From contig DATFRS010000312.1 in NCBI GenBank assembly GCA_035263065.1, positions 1-6,141 on the forward strand: a stretch of 6,141 nucleotides of DNA, written 5' to 3'. The position numbers were made by a program, and so were the translations under genes. Shown piece after piece: positions 1-5,456 of this stretch. The stretch's first letter is position 1; the number at the start of each line of letters is the position of its first letter. The notes beneath the pieces are model-generated. The model saw only the letters and a program-made list of their open reading frames with translations, made no database searches and was not told where the DNA came from. This DNA comes from Dokdonella_A sp035263065 (GTDB lineage: Bacteria; Pseudomonadota; Gammaproteobacteria; Xanthomonadales; Rhodanobacteraceae).

Positions 1-238
1 CCTCGACCATCAGCGACACCGTGCCGGCCAGCGCCGACGCGAGTCGCAGCAGCGGCGCGACCGGCAGCAGCGACGTCGTGAACCCTGCTGCGAATCCGCC
101 GCCGACGATGACACCGGCGCGATGCCGCTCGGCCCACGCGCGGATCCCGCGCGTGGCCGACGCCCACGTGCGCTCGCGATGGCGCACGTCGGCGAGCGCA
201 GCCTCGGCCGCGCGGCGGCGTGCGAGCAGCCGGTTCAC
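1..238 (-). CDS. Small protein in the yqjK position of a DUF883 operon (partial, C-terminus beyond window)
   Basis: A frame opens at a GTG (positions 238-236) whose last bases overlap the TGA of the preceding membrane gene as GTGA, which implies translational coupling. The visible 79 residues begin MNRLLARRRAAEAALADVRH. They have a very basic, helical N-terminal part (about 1-42, rich in Arg and Ala), then a glycine/alanine-rich hydrophobic stretch (about 42-62, around GVIVGGGFAAGF) and a second mildly hydrophobic part to the edge. I do not recognise a named domain. E. coli has the order yqjD-yqjE-yqjK, and this protein shares the position and the basic-helix-then-hydrophobic layout of YqjK, so it may be a distant counterpart. 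It is the third gene of the operon and probably a small inner-membrane protein. The stop lies to the left of the window, so full length is unknown. Confidence 0.68.
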   Translation of the reverse strand, partial: MNRLLARRRAAEAALADVRHRERTWASATRGIRAWAERHRAGVIVGGGFAAGFTTSLLPVAPLLRLASALAGTVSLMVE

Positions 239-636
239 GACACCGTCTCGCGGAAATCGGCGATCGCCCGCCGCGTGCGCGGCAGCGAGAGATCGCGCCA
301 GCAGCCGCGCATCAGGAACAGCACGGCGAAGATGCCGGCGATGTTCGCGAGCGCGACGCTGCCGATGCCGTAGAACACGTTGCCCGTGAGCTGGTAGATG
401 CCGGCGGCGATCGCGGCGCTCGTCGCGAGCCACGCGCCGACGCCGAGAAACACCAGCACGAACCCGAGCCAGATCAGGACGAACGCGCTGCTCCGCGCGA
501 GCCGAAGCTCGGCGCGCAGCAGCGCAAGCGCAGCGCCGGCAAGGCGCAGCGTCTGGTCGACCGCTTCCTTGACGACGGCAATCGTATCCTCGGCCGGCGC
601 GCTCGGCGCCGGCGCATCCGCGGCGATCGTTTCCAT
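235..636 (-). CDS. YqjE-like / phage holin family (Actinobacterial holin-X type) two-helix membrane protein
   Basis: This is a 133-residue protein. After an Ala/Pro-rich N-terminus (1-20) comes an amphipathic helix (about 21-48), a long hydrophobic segment (about 50-80, SAFVLIWLGFVLVFLGVGAW at its core) and a second one (about 88-109). It ends in a basic cytoplasmic-type tail rich in Arg. The two-helix hairpin with a short loop is the layout of YqjE-type proteins that follow DUF883 genes in proteobacteria. The holin name is a family label and no lysis role is implied. The ATG at 636 has an AGGA 8-9 bases upstream, and that sequence overlaps the TAG stop of the DUF883 gene. Only 11 bases separate the two genes, so they are surely co-transcribed. 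The stop overlaps the GTG of the next gene. Actual function is unknown; a role in the inner membrane under stress is inferred from E. coli homologues. Confidence 0.86.
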   Translation of the reverse strand: METIAADAPAPSAPAEDTIAVVKEAVDQTLRLAGAALALLRAELRLARSSAFVLIWLGFVLVFLGVGAWLATSAAIAAGIYQLTGNVFYGIGSVALANIAGIFAVLFLMRGCWRDLSLPRTRRAIADFRETVS

Positions 637-647
637 CGGCGCGGGTC

Positions 648-944
648 CTAGCGGCTGCGCAGGATGCGCGAGATCAGGACGCCCGCGGCGAACGCGATGC
701 CGAACGCGGCGAGCGGATGCTCGCGGATCTGCTCGGCTGCGGCGTCGCCGAATTTCTTCGCGCCTTCGCCGAGGCGCTCGCGCGCATCCGCGAGCTCGTC
801 CTCGAGCCGCGCGCCGTTCGCGCGCAATTTCGCGCCGAGCCTCGAGAACTCGCTCTTCGCCGCGTCCGCGCTGCCGCGCGCCGCATCGGCGATCGTCTCG
901 CCGACTTCCTGGACCGCTTCTTTGGTGTCTCGTAACGTGGACAT
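648..944 (-). CDS. DUF883 family protein (YqjD/ElaB-like), membrane-anchored helical stress protein
   Basis: This is a 98-residue protein. Residues 1-75 are a highly charged amphipathic helical region (TKEAVQEVGETIADAARG, then alternating Lys/Arg and Glu/Asp), likely coiled coil. Residues 72-98 match the DUF883 C-terminal signature: a charged lead-in (EQIREHPLAAFGIAFAAGVL) that becomes a single membrane helix ending in a basic ISRILRSR tail. In E. coli the family members YqjD, ElaB and YgaM are inner-membrane proteins, made in stationary phase, whose N-terminal parts bind ribosomes. The ATG at 944 has a clear AGGAG six bases upstream. It is the first gene of the minus-strand operon, and its TAG stop contributes to the ribosome site of the YqjE-like gene. 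The length and tail agree with the family. Whether this member binds ribosomes cannot be read from sequence. Confidence 0.9.
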   Translation of the reverse strand: MSTLRDTKEAVQEVGETIADAARGSADAAKSEFSRLGAKLRANGARLEDELADARERLGEGAKKFGDAAAEQIREHPLAAFGIAFAAGVLISRILRSR

Positions 945-1244
945 GGCTTGCTCCTGACAGGATGGGAAGGAGGACGCTGCGCCGCGCGCTCGCGGGCGCC
1001 CGTCGCGTGCGCCTGCCCGGCAGGCCGCGGCGAACGCAGCAGGAGCTTAGTCGCCCGAAACTGAATGATGGGACGGCGCAGCCGGTGGCGGCACGCCCGA
1101 ATTCATGCCCCGCAAAGCGAGGCGCATTGCGTCCGCGCAAGAATGCCGCCGTCGGCGCGACGACGGGCCCGGCCGCGCGCTTCCCTCGATGGCGGCGCTG
1201 AACGCGTTTCGCAGGAACGTCGGGCAACCGGCCGGAAAATCTGC

Positions 1245-1303
1245 CGATAACGCGATGTCCGTCGCGCGACAGGCCTTGCGAATTGCGTTACCTTTGCGTT
1301 ATC
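1245..1303. repeat. TTGCGTTA direct repeat pair plus inverted GATAACGC copy
   Basis: TTGCGTTA occurs at 1283-1290 and again at 1294-1301, so the two perfect copies are spaced 11 bp apart, about one helical turn. A third, inverted copy, GATAACGC, lies at 1246-1253 and is the exact reverse complement of GCGTTATC at 1296-1303. The arrangement resembles binding sites for a regulator of the TonB-like gene (start 119 bp further on) or of the divergent operon. No factor can be named and it does not resemble a Fur box. Confidence 0.4.
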
Positions 1304-1316
1304 CGCGCTGGCTTCG

Positions 1317-1332
1317 CAGCCGGCGCCGGCTG
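1317..1332. repeat. 16-bp perfect GC palindrome
   Basis: CAGCCGGCGCCGGCTG is a perfect palindrome. The flanks CTT (1312-1314) and AAG (1333-1335) can pair as well if two bases are bulged. It lies about 90 bp upstream of the TonB-like start. There is no T-tract after it, so it is not a standard intrinsic terminator. In 70% GC DNA such a palindrome may be incidental. Confidence 0.35.
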
Positions 1333-1421
1333 AAGTCTCTGAGCCGGGGGGCCAGGGGATGGAGGGAGACCATCGAAGGCGCGGTGCCCTGATCCATTTG
1401 TTTTTTGGAGTTAGGACCGTC

Positions 1422-2474
1422 ATGACTTTCCGTACGCCTGATCCGCACGCGATCCGGGGCGCGGCCGCGCCCTCGCGTCTGATCGCCCTCGCCGTCATCG
1501 TCATCGTTCTCGCCGCCGGCGCCTGGTGGTTCTTCGGGCGCACGCCCGGTTCCCCGATCATTCCCGGCACGGCGCCCGCGCCGACCCCCAACGCGACGAC
1601 GCCGGCCACCGCCGAAGCGCCGGCCGCGGTGTCGGACGAGCTCACCGTCGACCAGCTGTATCGCGAAGCGCGCAAGGCGATGAACGAGAACCGCATGGCG
1701 ACGCCGGCGGGCAACAACGCGCTCGAGTTCTATCTCAAGATCATGGCCAAGCAGCCGGACGATTCCGGCGCGAAGGACGCGCTGCGCGAGCTCTTCCCGT
1801 TCGCGACCGGCGCCGCCGAGGATCAGATCAACCAGGGTCAGTTCGACGAGGCGAACCGCATCATCGCGCTGCTCGCGCAGGCCGATCCCAGCAACTACTC
1901 GCTGACGATCCTGCGCTCGAAGCTCGACGCGAAGAAGAAGCTCGCCGATCGCGAGCAGCAGCAGGCGCAGCTCGCCGCGGCGGCCGCCGCGAAACCGCAG
2001 ACGCCAGGCACCGCCGCGACGCCGACGCCCGAAGGCGCGACCGCCGCGACGACGCCGGCGCCCGCCGGCGAAGGCGCCGCCGGCACCGCACCGGCCGCCG
2101 CGACGCCGGCCGCCGCCGAGACGACCGCGAGCACGGCGACGGCACCGACGCCGCGTCCCGCCGCGCCACCTCCGCCGGCACCGGCATCGGCCGGCGGCGA
2201 GACGCGCGAAGTCGCGGTCACTTCGCCGCCCGTGCCGGTCTATCCGATCGCCGCCGCGCGCAACCGGCAGGAAGGCTGGGTCGAAGTCGAGTTCACCGTC
2301 GCGCCGGACGGCTCGGTGCAGAACGCGCACGTGACCGGATCGCAGCCGTCGCGCATCTTCGATCGCGAAGCCATCGCCGCCGTGCAGCGCGCGAAGTTCC
2401 AGCCGCGCATGGAGAACGGCACGGCGGTCGCCTCGACGCTGCGCCGTCGCATCGAGTTCAAGCTCGGCAACTGA
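1422..2474 (+). CDS. TonB C-terminal domain protein with helical repeat-like N-terminal region (energy transducer)
   Basis: This is a 350-residue protein. Residues 1-17 are cytoplasmic and 18-38 form one membrane helix (core LIALAVIVIVLAAGAWWFF), giving an N-in anchor. Residues 40-72 are a Pro/Thr/Ala linker. Residues 74-175 are a helical, TPR-like region with NALEFYLKIMAKQPDDSGAK and later FDEANRIIALLAQADPSNYS. Residues 176-262 are a Lys/Gln-rich helix followed by a long Ala/Pro/Thr spacer. Residues 268-349 are a TonB C-terminal domain, with the typical PVYPIAAARNRQEGWVEVEF start and the DREAIAAVQRAKFQP signature. TonB proteins pass proton-motive energy from ExbB/ExbD to outer-membrane transporters. 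The ATG at 1422 is chosen because AGGA sits five bases upstream and the membrane helix then falls at a normal place. A longer frame from 1359 lacks a ribosome site. The SxxxH motif of the classical TonB helix is absent, and no exbB/exbD is nearby. Confidence 0.9.
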   Translation: MTFRTPDPHAIRGAAAPSRLIALAVIVIVLAAGAWWFFGRTPGSPIIPGTAPAPTPNATTPATAEAPAAVSDELTVDQLYREARKAMNENRMATPAGNNALEFYLKIMAKQPDDSGAKDALRELFPFATGAAEDQINQGQFDEANRIIALLAQADPSNYSLTILRSKLDAKKKLADREQQQAQLAAAAAAKPQTPGTAATPTPEGATAATTPAPAGEGAAGTAPAAATPAAAETTASTATAPTPRPAAPPPPAPASAGGETREVAVTSPPVPVYPIAAARNRQEGWVEVEFTVAPDGSVQNAHVTGSQPSRIFDREAIAAVQRAKFQPRMENGTAVASTLRRRIEFKLGN

Positions 2475-2480
2475 CGCCGC

Positions 2481-3116
2481 TCAGTCGTCGAGCAGCGTCG
2501 CGCGGAGCGCGCCGAGCAACGCTTCGTTGCCGTCGCCGGGATGCTCGCCGTCCCGGCGATGACCGAGCGCCAGCAGCGTCGCCGTCGCGCGCGTGTGCGC
2601 GGCGGCATCGAGGAAGCTCGCGAGACGTCCCGCGCTGTCGACCAGCACCAGCAGACCGACCTCGCGCAGCGGCGCGCGCGTCGCGCCGTCGCGCAGCATC
2701 GCGAGCGCTTCGTTGCGCGCCTGCAGCGAGCGCAGCGGATATTTCCACGCCGCCCACGGCCACCAGGCCGGGCGCCGCATGCGATGCAGGAGATCGCGGC
2801 GGTGCAGGCCGTCGAGCAGCAGCCGCGACATCGGCCGCGTGCGCGTCTCGATGAGATCGAGCGCCGCGCCGAGCGGCAGCGCGGGTCCCGCACCCGCCAG
2901 CGCTTCACCGGCGACGCCGAGCAGCGGATGCCCCGACGGAAAGCGCGGATGAAAGGCGACATGGCCGTTGCGATGGCTGAGGTTGCGCTGCTCGGCGAGG
3001 TCGAGCACCAGTGCCGCCGCTGCGAGCCGGTCGGGATCGGTCGCTTCGTGGCGGACGTCGAGCTCGCCCCGCTCCGGGTCGAGCAGGAGCAGCATCAGTT
3101 GTTCGGCGATCAGCAC
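2481..3116 (-). CDS. GPP34 family (GOLPH3/VPS74-like) protein
   Basis: This is a 211-residue protein. Its start (LIAEQLMLLLLDPERGELD) and the following Ala/Leu-rich helix with ALVLDLAEQRNLSHRNGHVA match the GPP34 pattern: a hydrophobic segment, then a helix, then a short basic turn. The second half has TRPMSRLLLDGLHRRDLLHR, the aromatic WPWAAWKYPLRS and a final helix pair, as in the family. Eukaryotic GOLPH3 binds phosphatidylinositol 4-phosphate on Golgi membranes. Bacterial members have no settled role, although membrane association is plausible. The start is a GTG at 3116, because GGAGGG lies five bases upstream; an ATG at codon 8 has no such site. It follows the serine hydrolase on the same strand after 139 bp and converges on the TonB-like gene with a 6-bp gap. 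No signal peptide is present. The family call is made by eye. Confidence 0.82.
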   Translation of the reverse strand: MLIAEQLMLLLLDPERGELDVRHEATDPDRLAAAALVLDLAEQRNLSHRNGHVAFHPRFPSGHPLLGVAGEALAGAGPALPLGAALDLIETRTRPMSRLLLDGLHRRDLLHRMRRPAWWPWAAWKYPLRSLQARNEALAMLRDGATRAPLREVGLLVLVDSAGRLASFLDAAAHTRATATLLALGHRRDGEHPGDGNEALLGALRATLLDD

Positions 3117-3255
3117 GGCTTCCCTCCGCTGACGCGCGGCGAACGCGGCCGGTGTGCGAGCCGCCGCATTCCCCTGGAGCCGATAGATTAACCGCGCCGC
3201 GGCGGAGGGCGCAGCGTCGCGAGACGGAGCGAGTGCTGTCCGGCGGGACGGCGCG
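3117..3255 (-). promoter_or_regulatory. Spacer between serine hydrolase stop and GPP34 start
   Basis: This 139-bp gap lies between two same-strand genes. It contains a GC-rich inverted repeat around 3192-3203 (GCGCCGCGGCGG on the plus strand). Next to it is a short AT-rich patch, TTAATCTAT read on the minus strand (about 3183-3191), that could act as a -10-like element for GPP34. The strong GGAGGG ribosome site for GPP34 is at about 3122-3127. No convincing -35 and no T-tract terminator are visible, so it is unclear whether GPP34 is read through from the hydrolase gene. Confidence 0.3.
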
Positions 3256-4533
3256 TCAGTTCGCGCCGCCGCCCGCGAGGTCTTCGCTTTCGTTGTTGTC
3301 GATGCCGGCCCAGTTGACTTCGGGCAGGCCGAGATAGCGGTCGATCAGCATCGGCATCAGGCCCGAAGGCGCCGCCGATTCGCAGTTCCACAGCATGACC
3401 GCGCCGAAGCGGTACTTGGGCAGGAACGCGATCATCGCGCGGTAGCCCTGCACGGCGCCGGCGTGGAAGATCAGCGTCTGGCCGGCGTAGTCGTAGATGC
3501 GCCAGCCGAGCGCGTATTGCGCGTTGAGCAGGCGCCCGCGCCGCCACGGCGTCGACACCCTCTCGCGGTCGGTCGCGACGAGCGGCGTGTGCAGCTCGTC
3601 GAGCATCGCCGGCGTCAGCACGTCGGGCCGGCCGCCCATCTGCGCGATCAGCCACTGCTCCATGTCGCGGATGCTGGCGTTGACGCCGGCCGCCGGCGGC
3701 ACGTGGTAGTAGTTCTCGTTCGGCGAGAACGGCACCCAGCCGTGGCCGGCGCGCCGATGCGGGCGCGCCCAGCTCTTGGTGCCTTCAAGCGCGTCGCGCC
3801 CGTAGGTCGCGGTCTCCATGCCGAGCGGATGGAAGATCTGCTTCTCGACCTGGTGATAGAAGAAGTCGCCGGTGACGGCGTAGGTGACGTCGCCGATCAG
3901 CGAGAACGCGATGTTCTGATAGCCGTAGCAGTCGCCGACCGGGCACGCCATCGGCACTTCGCTGAGCCGCGTCACGAGGAGCTCGTACGGCTCGTCGGCC
4001 TCGAGCATGCGGTCGTACGTGTTGTGCGGAAGGCCGACGCGATGGCTCAGGATGTCGCGCACGGTGAGCTTCTGCGCGCCGGCGACGTCGGCGAGCGTGA
4101 ACGTCGGCAGCACGCCGGCGACCTTCGTGTCCCAGCTCATGACGCCGTCGTGGACGAGGATCGACGCCATCGCCGTCGCGAACGCCTTCGAGAGCGAGGC
4201 GAGGCGGAACGCCGTGTTCGCGGTGACCGGCTCGCGCGCCGTCGCGTTCGCGTAGCCGATGCCGCGTTCGAGCAGCACCTTGTCGTCCTTGACGATCGCG
4301 ACGGCGAGGCCCGAGACGTCGCCGGAGCTCTCGATGCCGTCGAGCCAGCGGTCGAACTGGCGCGCGACGCCGCCCGCATTGCTGGACACGGCGGAGGCGT
4401 CGGCGACGACCTTGGTGGCGACCGGCGCGCTGTGCGCTTTCTGCGGCGCGCGCTTGCGCGCTTGCGCGGGAGACGAGAGGACTACGGCGAATGCCGCAAC
4501 GAGGACGATCAACGCGTGCGGGGTACGGCTCAA
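3256..4533 (-). CDS. Exported serine hydrolase, beta-lactamase/class C (EstB-like) family
   Basis: This is a 425-residue protein. Residues 1-25 are a signal peptide (hydrophobic ALIVLVAAFAVVLSS, cleavage likely after AQA), followed by a basic linker to about 55. The hydrolase domain covers about 57-405. The SxxK motif is SLSK at 113-116, with Ser113 the nucleophile and Lys116 the base. The ILSHRVGLPHN loop is at 161-171, YQN at 205-207 is the YxN motif, and HAG at 357-359 replaces KTG. This is the pattern of class C-fold esterases and peptidases (AmpC, AmpH, EstB), not of a proven beta-lactamase. It probably acts in the periplasm on an ester or peptide substrate that cannot be predicted. Cys197 and Cys202, just before YQN, could form a disulfide. 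The start is TTG at 4533, supported by GGAG six bases upstream and by the signal peptide. The C-terminal tail is Asn/Glu/Gly-rich. Confidence 0.93.
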   Translation of the reverse strand: MSRTPHALIVLVAAFAVVLSSPAQARKRAPQKAHSAPVATKVVADASAVSSNAGGVARQFDRWLDGIESSGDVSGLAVAIVKDDKVLLERGIGYANATAREPVTANTAFRLASLSKAFATAMASILVHDGVMSWDTKVAGVLPTFTLADVAGAQKLTVRDILSHRVGLPHNTYDRMLEADEPYELLVTRLSEVPMACPVGDCYGYQNIAFSLIGDVTYAVTGDFFYHQVEKQIFHPLGMETATYGRDALEGTKSWARPHRRAGHGWVPFSPNENYYHVPPAAGVNASIRDMEQWLIAQMGGRPDVLTPAMLDELHTPLVATDRERVSTPWRRGRLLNAQYALGWRIYDYAGQTLIFHAGAVQGYRAMIAFLPKYRFGAVMLWNCESAAPSGLMPMLIDRYLGLPEVNWAGIDNNESEDLAGGGAN

Positions 4534-4775
4534 TTGACTCTCCGGGGCCCTTGCCGGCCTCGTGATATGCTCGAAAACGCGCCGATTCTATCCATATGTC
4601 AGCGGTTTGCGAAACGCTTTTACGGTAAAACAAAAGCAAAACGACGACGTGTGACGTAGTTCCGGCCGGATGAACGGAAACGGCGGGGCAGGGGATGGCC
4701 GTTCAGCGGCCCGGAACCGTTCGGCCCGCCTCGTCGCGGCTCTGTCCGCCTTCGATCCACGAGGAGCGATTTGCG
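4534..4775. promoter_or_regulatory. Divergent control region between serine hydrolase and lemA
   Basis: This 242-bp region separates divergent genes, and about 4560-4655 is markedly AT-richer than the rest of the window. It holds nested inverted repeats: TTTTAC-G-GTAAAA at 4618-4630 inside GCTTTT (4616-4621) and AAAAGC (4632-4637), preceded by GCGGTTTGCGAAACGC at 4602-4617. No gene is apparent. The frame extending lemA upstream to an ATG at 4695 has no ribosome site and would add a non-conserved N-terminus. The region very likely carries promoters for both genes. Confidence 0.55.
4585..4614 (-). promoter_or_regulatory. Candidate promoter for the serine hydrolase gene
   Basis: On the minus strand TAGAAT (plus-strand positions 4585-4590) matches the sigma-70 -10 consensus at five of six bases. 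A weak -35-like TTTCGC lies 18 bases upstream (4609-4614). A start site near 4577 would give an untranslated leader of about 44 bases before the TTG. The -10 is good but the -35 is poor, so this is tentative. Confidence 0.35.
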
Positions 4776-5363
4776 ATGAGCATGCTGATCCTGCTGGTGC
4801 TGCTGACCGTGGCCGCCCTGTACGCGGTCGGGCTCTACAACGGCCTCGTCGGCGCCCGCAACAACTACAAGAACGCGTTCGCCCAGATCGACGTGCAGCT
4901 GACGCGCCGCTACGACCTGATCCCGAACCTCGTCGAGACCGCCAAGGGCTACATGAAGCACGAGCGCGAGACGCTCGAAGCCGTGATCCAGGCGCGCAAT
5001 TCCGCCGTGTCCGGCCTCGCCGCCGCGAAATCGAATCCCGGCGATCCGGCTGCGATGCAGCAGCTCGGCGGCGCCGAGACCGCGCTGACGCAGACGCTCG
5101 GGCGCCTCCTCGCGCTGTCCGAGTCGTATCCCGACCTCAAGGCCAACCAGAACATGATGCAGCTCAGCGAGGAGCTGTCCTCGACCGAGAACAAGGTCGC
5201 GTTCTCGCGCCAGGCCTACAACGACGCGGTCATGAGCTACAACAACCGGCGCGAGATGTTCCCGGGTTCCGTCGTCGCCAACATGTTCCAGTTCCAGCCT
5301 GCCGAGCTCCTCAAGATCGAATCCGAGACGAAGCGCGAGGCGCCGAAGGTTTCCTTCACCTGA
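4776..5363 (+). CDS. lemA: LemA family protein
   Basis: This is a 195-residue protein of normal family length. Residues 1-20 are a single N-terminal membrane helix (LILLVLLTVAALYAVGLYN). The LemA signature follows at once: NGLVGARNNYKNAFAQIDVQ (22-41), then LTRRYDLIPNLVETAKGYMK (42-61). A long coiled helical bundle with EELSSTENKVAFSRQAYNDA (132-151) and the terminal YNNRREMFPGSVVANMFQFQ (155-174) complete it. The molecular role of LemA is not established. Homologues are often encoded next to HtpX-like or other M48 proteases, as here, which suggests joint work in membrane protein quality control. The ATG at 4776 has GAGGAG nine bases upstream; the ATG two codons later would be too far away. 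The downstream M48 gene is on the same strand, 96 bp away. A small hairpin, GAAGG-TTT-CCTTC (5345-5357), lies within the last codons. Confidence 0.96.
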   Translation: MSMLILLVLLTVAALYAVGLYNGLVGARNNYKNAFAQIDVQLTRRYDLIPNLVETAKGYMKHERETLEAVIQARNSAVSGLAAAKSNPGDPAAMQQLGGAETALTQTLGRLLALSESYPDLKANQNMMQLSEELSSTENKVAFSRQAYNDAVMSYNNRREMFPGSVVANMFQFQPAELLKIESETKREAPKVSFT

Positions 5364-5456
5364 GAGCAGTCAGGAAGTAAGAAAGTAAGAAAGTTAGTAA
5401 AAGCACGCCATGGCTTCTACTTTCTCGCTTTCTCACTCTTTACTTTCTCACTGCTC
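5364..5456. repeat. Long imperfect inverted repeat filling the lemA-M48 gap
   Basis: The left arm (5364-5404, about 37% GC) is purine-rich. The right arm (5413-5456, about 43% GC) is pyrimidine-rich and is its imperfect reverse complement. The outer 7 bp (GAGCAGT / ACTGCTC) and the inner 4 bp (AAGC / GCTT) are perfect. By hand alignment about 33 of 40 positions pair, with small bulges. The loop is ACGCCATG. Both arms are built from a roughly 8-base tandem unit of the type GAAAGTAA / GAGAAAGT. The composition is unlike the 70% GC flanks. The element begins at the base after the lemA stop and ends 3 bases before the M48 ATG. It could be a small palindromic intergenic repeat, an attenuator-like RNA hairpin or an RNA processing site. 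It lacks the GC-stem plus T-tract of an intrinsic terminator. Confidence 0.85.

Larger units (their letters stand above)
945..1421. promoter_or_regulatory. Divergent intergenic region between the DUF883 operon and the TonB-like gene
   Basis: This 477-bp stretch separates two divergently transcribed units. I see no credible gene: the open frames crossing it are Arg-rich, lack ribosome sites and look like composition artefacts of high GC. It should hold promoters for both sides. The right part (about 1240-1305) is AT-richer than its surroundings and contains repeated TTGCGTTA motifs. A GC-rich palindrome lies at 1317-1332 and a T-run at 1397-1406, just before the TonB ribosome site. I could not assign a convincing -35/-10 pair to either direction. 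Confidence 0.5.

Noticed and set aside
1044..1050. CTAAGCT on the minus strand as a stationary-phase type -10 for the DUF883 operon
   Set aside because: It has only partial similarity to the sigma-S -10, no supporting upstream element, and would leave a leader of about 100 bases.
1105..1392. A 95-codon Arg-rich open frame in the divergent region
   Set aside because: No ribosome site, composition typical of non-coding GC-rich DNA, no recognisable domain, and it crosses the repeats and the palindrome.
1359..1421. Upstream extension of the TonB-like gene to an ATG at 1359
   Set aside because: The extension has no ribosome site and would put a basic, non-conserved segment before the membrane helix. 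The ATG at 1422 has AGGA at proper spacing.
1981..2200. GC-rich repetitive stretch as a possible tandem repeat element
   Set aside because: It is coding low complexity: the Ala/Pro/Thr periplasmic spacer of the TonB-like protein, with imperfect codon-level repetition.
2541..3191. A 216-codon frame antisense to GPP34
   Set aside because: It is rich in Arg/Gln/Glu as expected for the opposite strand of a GC-biased gene, and the GPP34 reading has a strong ribosome site and family motifs.
3463..4659. A 398-codon frame antisense to the serine hydrolase
   Set aside because: The opposite strand encodes an intact enzyme with all catalytic motifs and a signal peptide. The antisense frame is an Arg/Val-rich shadow.
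4695..4775. Upstream extension of lemA to an ATG at 4695
   Set aside because: It would put 27 extra residues before the N-terminal membrane helix, against the family pattern. GAGGAG precedes the ATG at 4776.
5364..5456. The lemA-M48 inverted repeat as an intrinsic terminator or CRISPR array
   Set aside because: There is no GC-rich stem followed by a T-run, no repeat-spacer alternation with unique spacers, and the downstream gene belongs to the same conserved pair.
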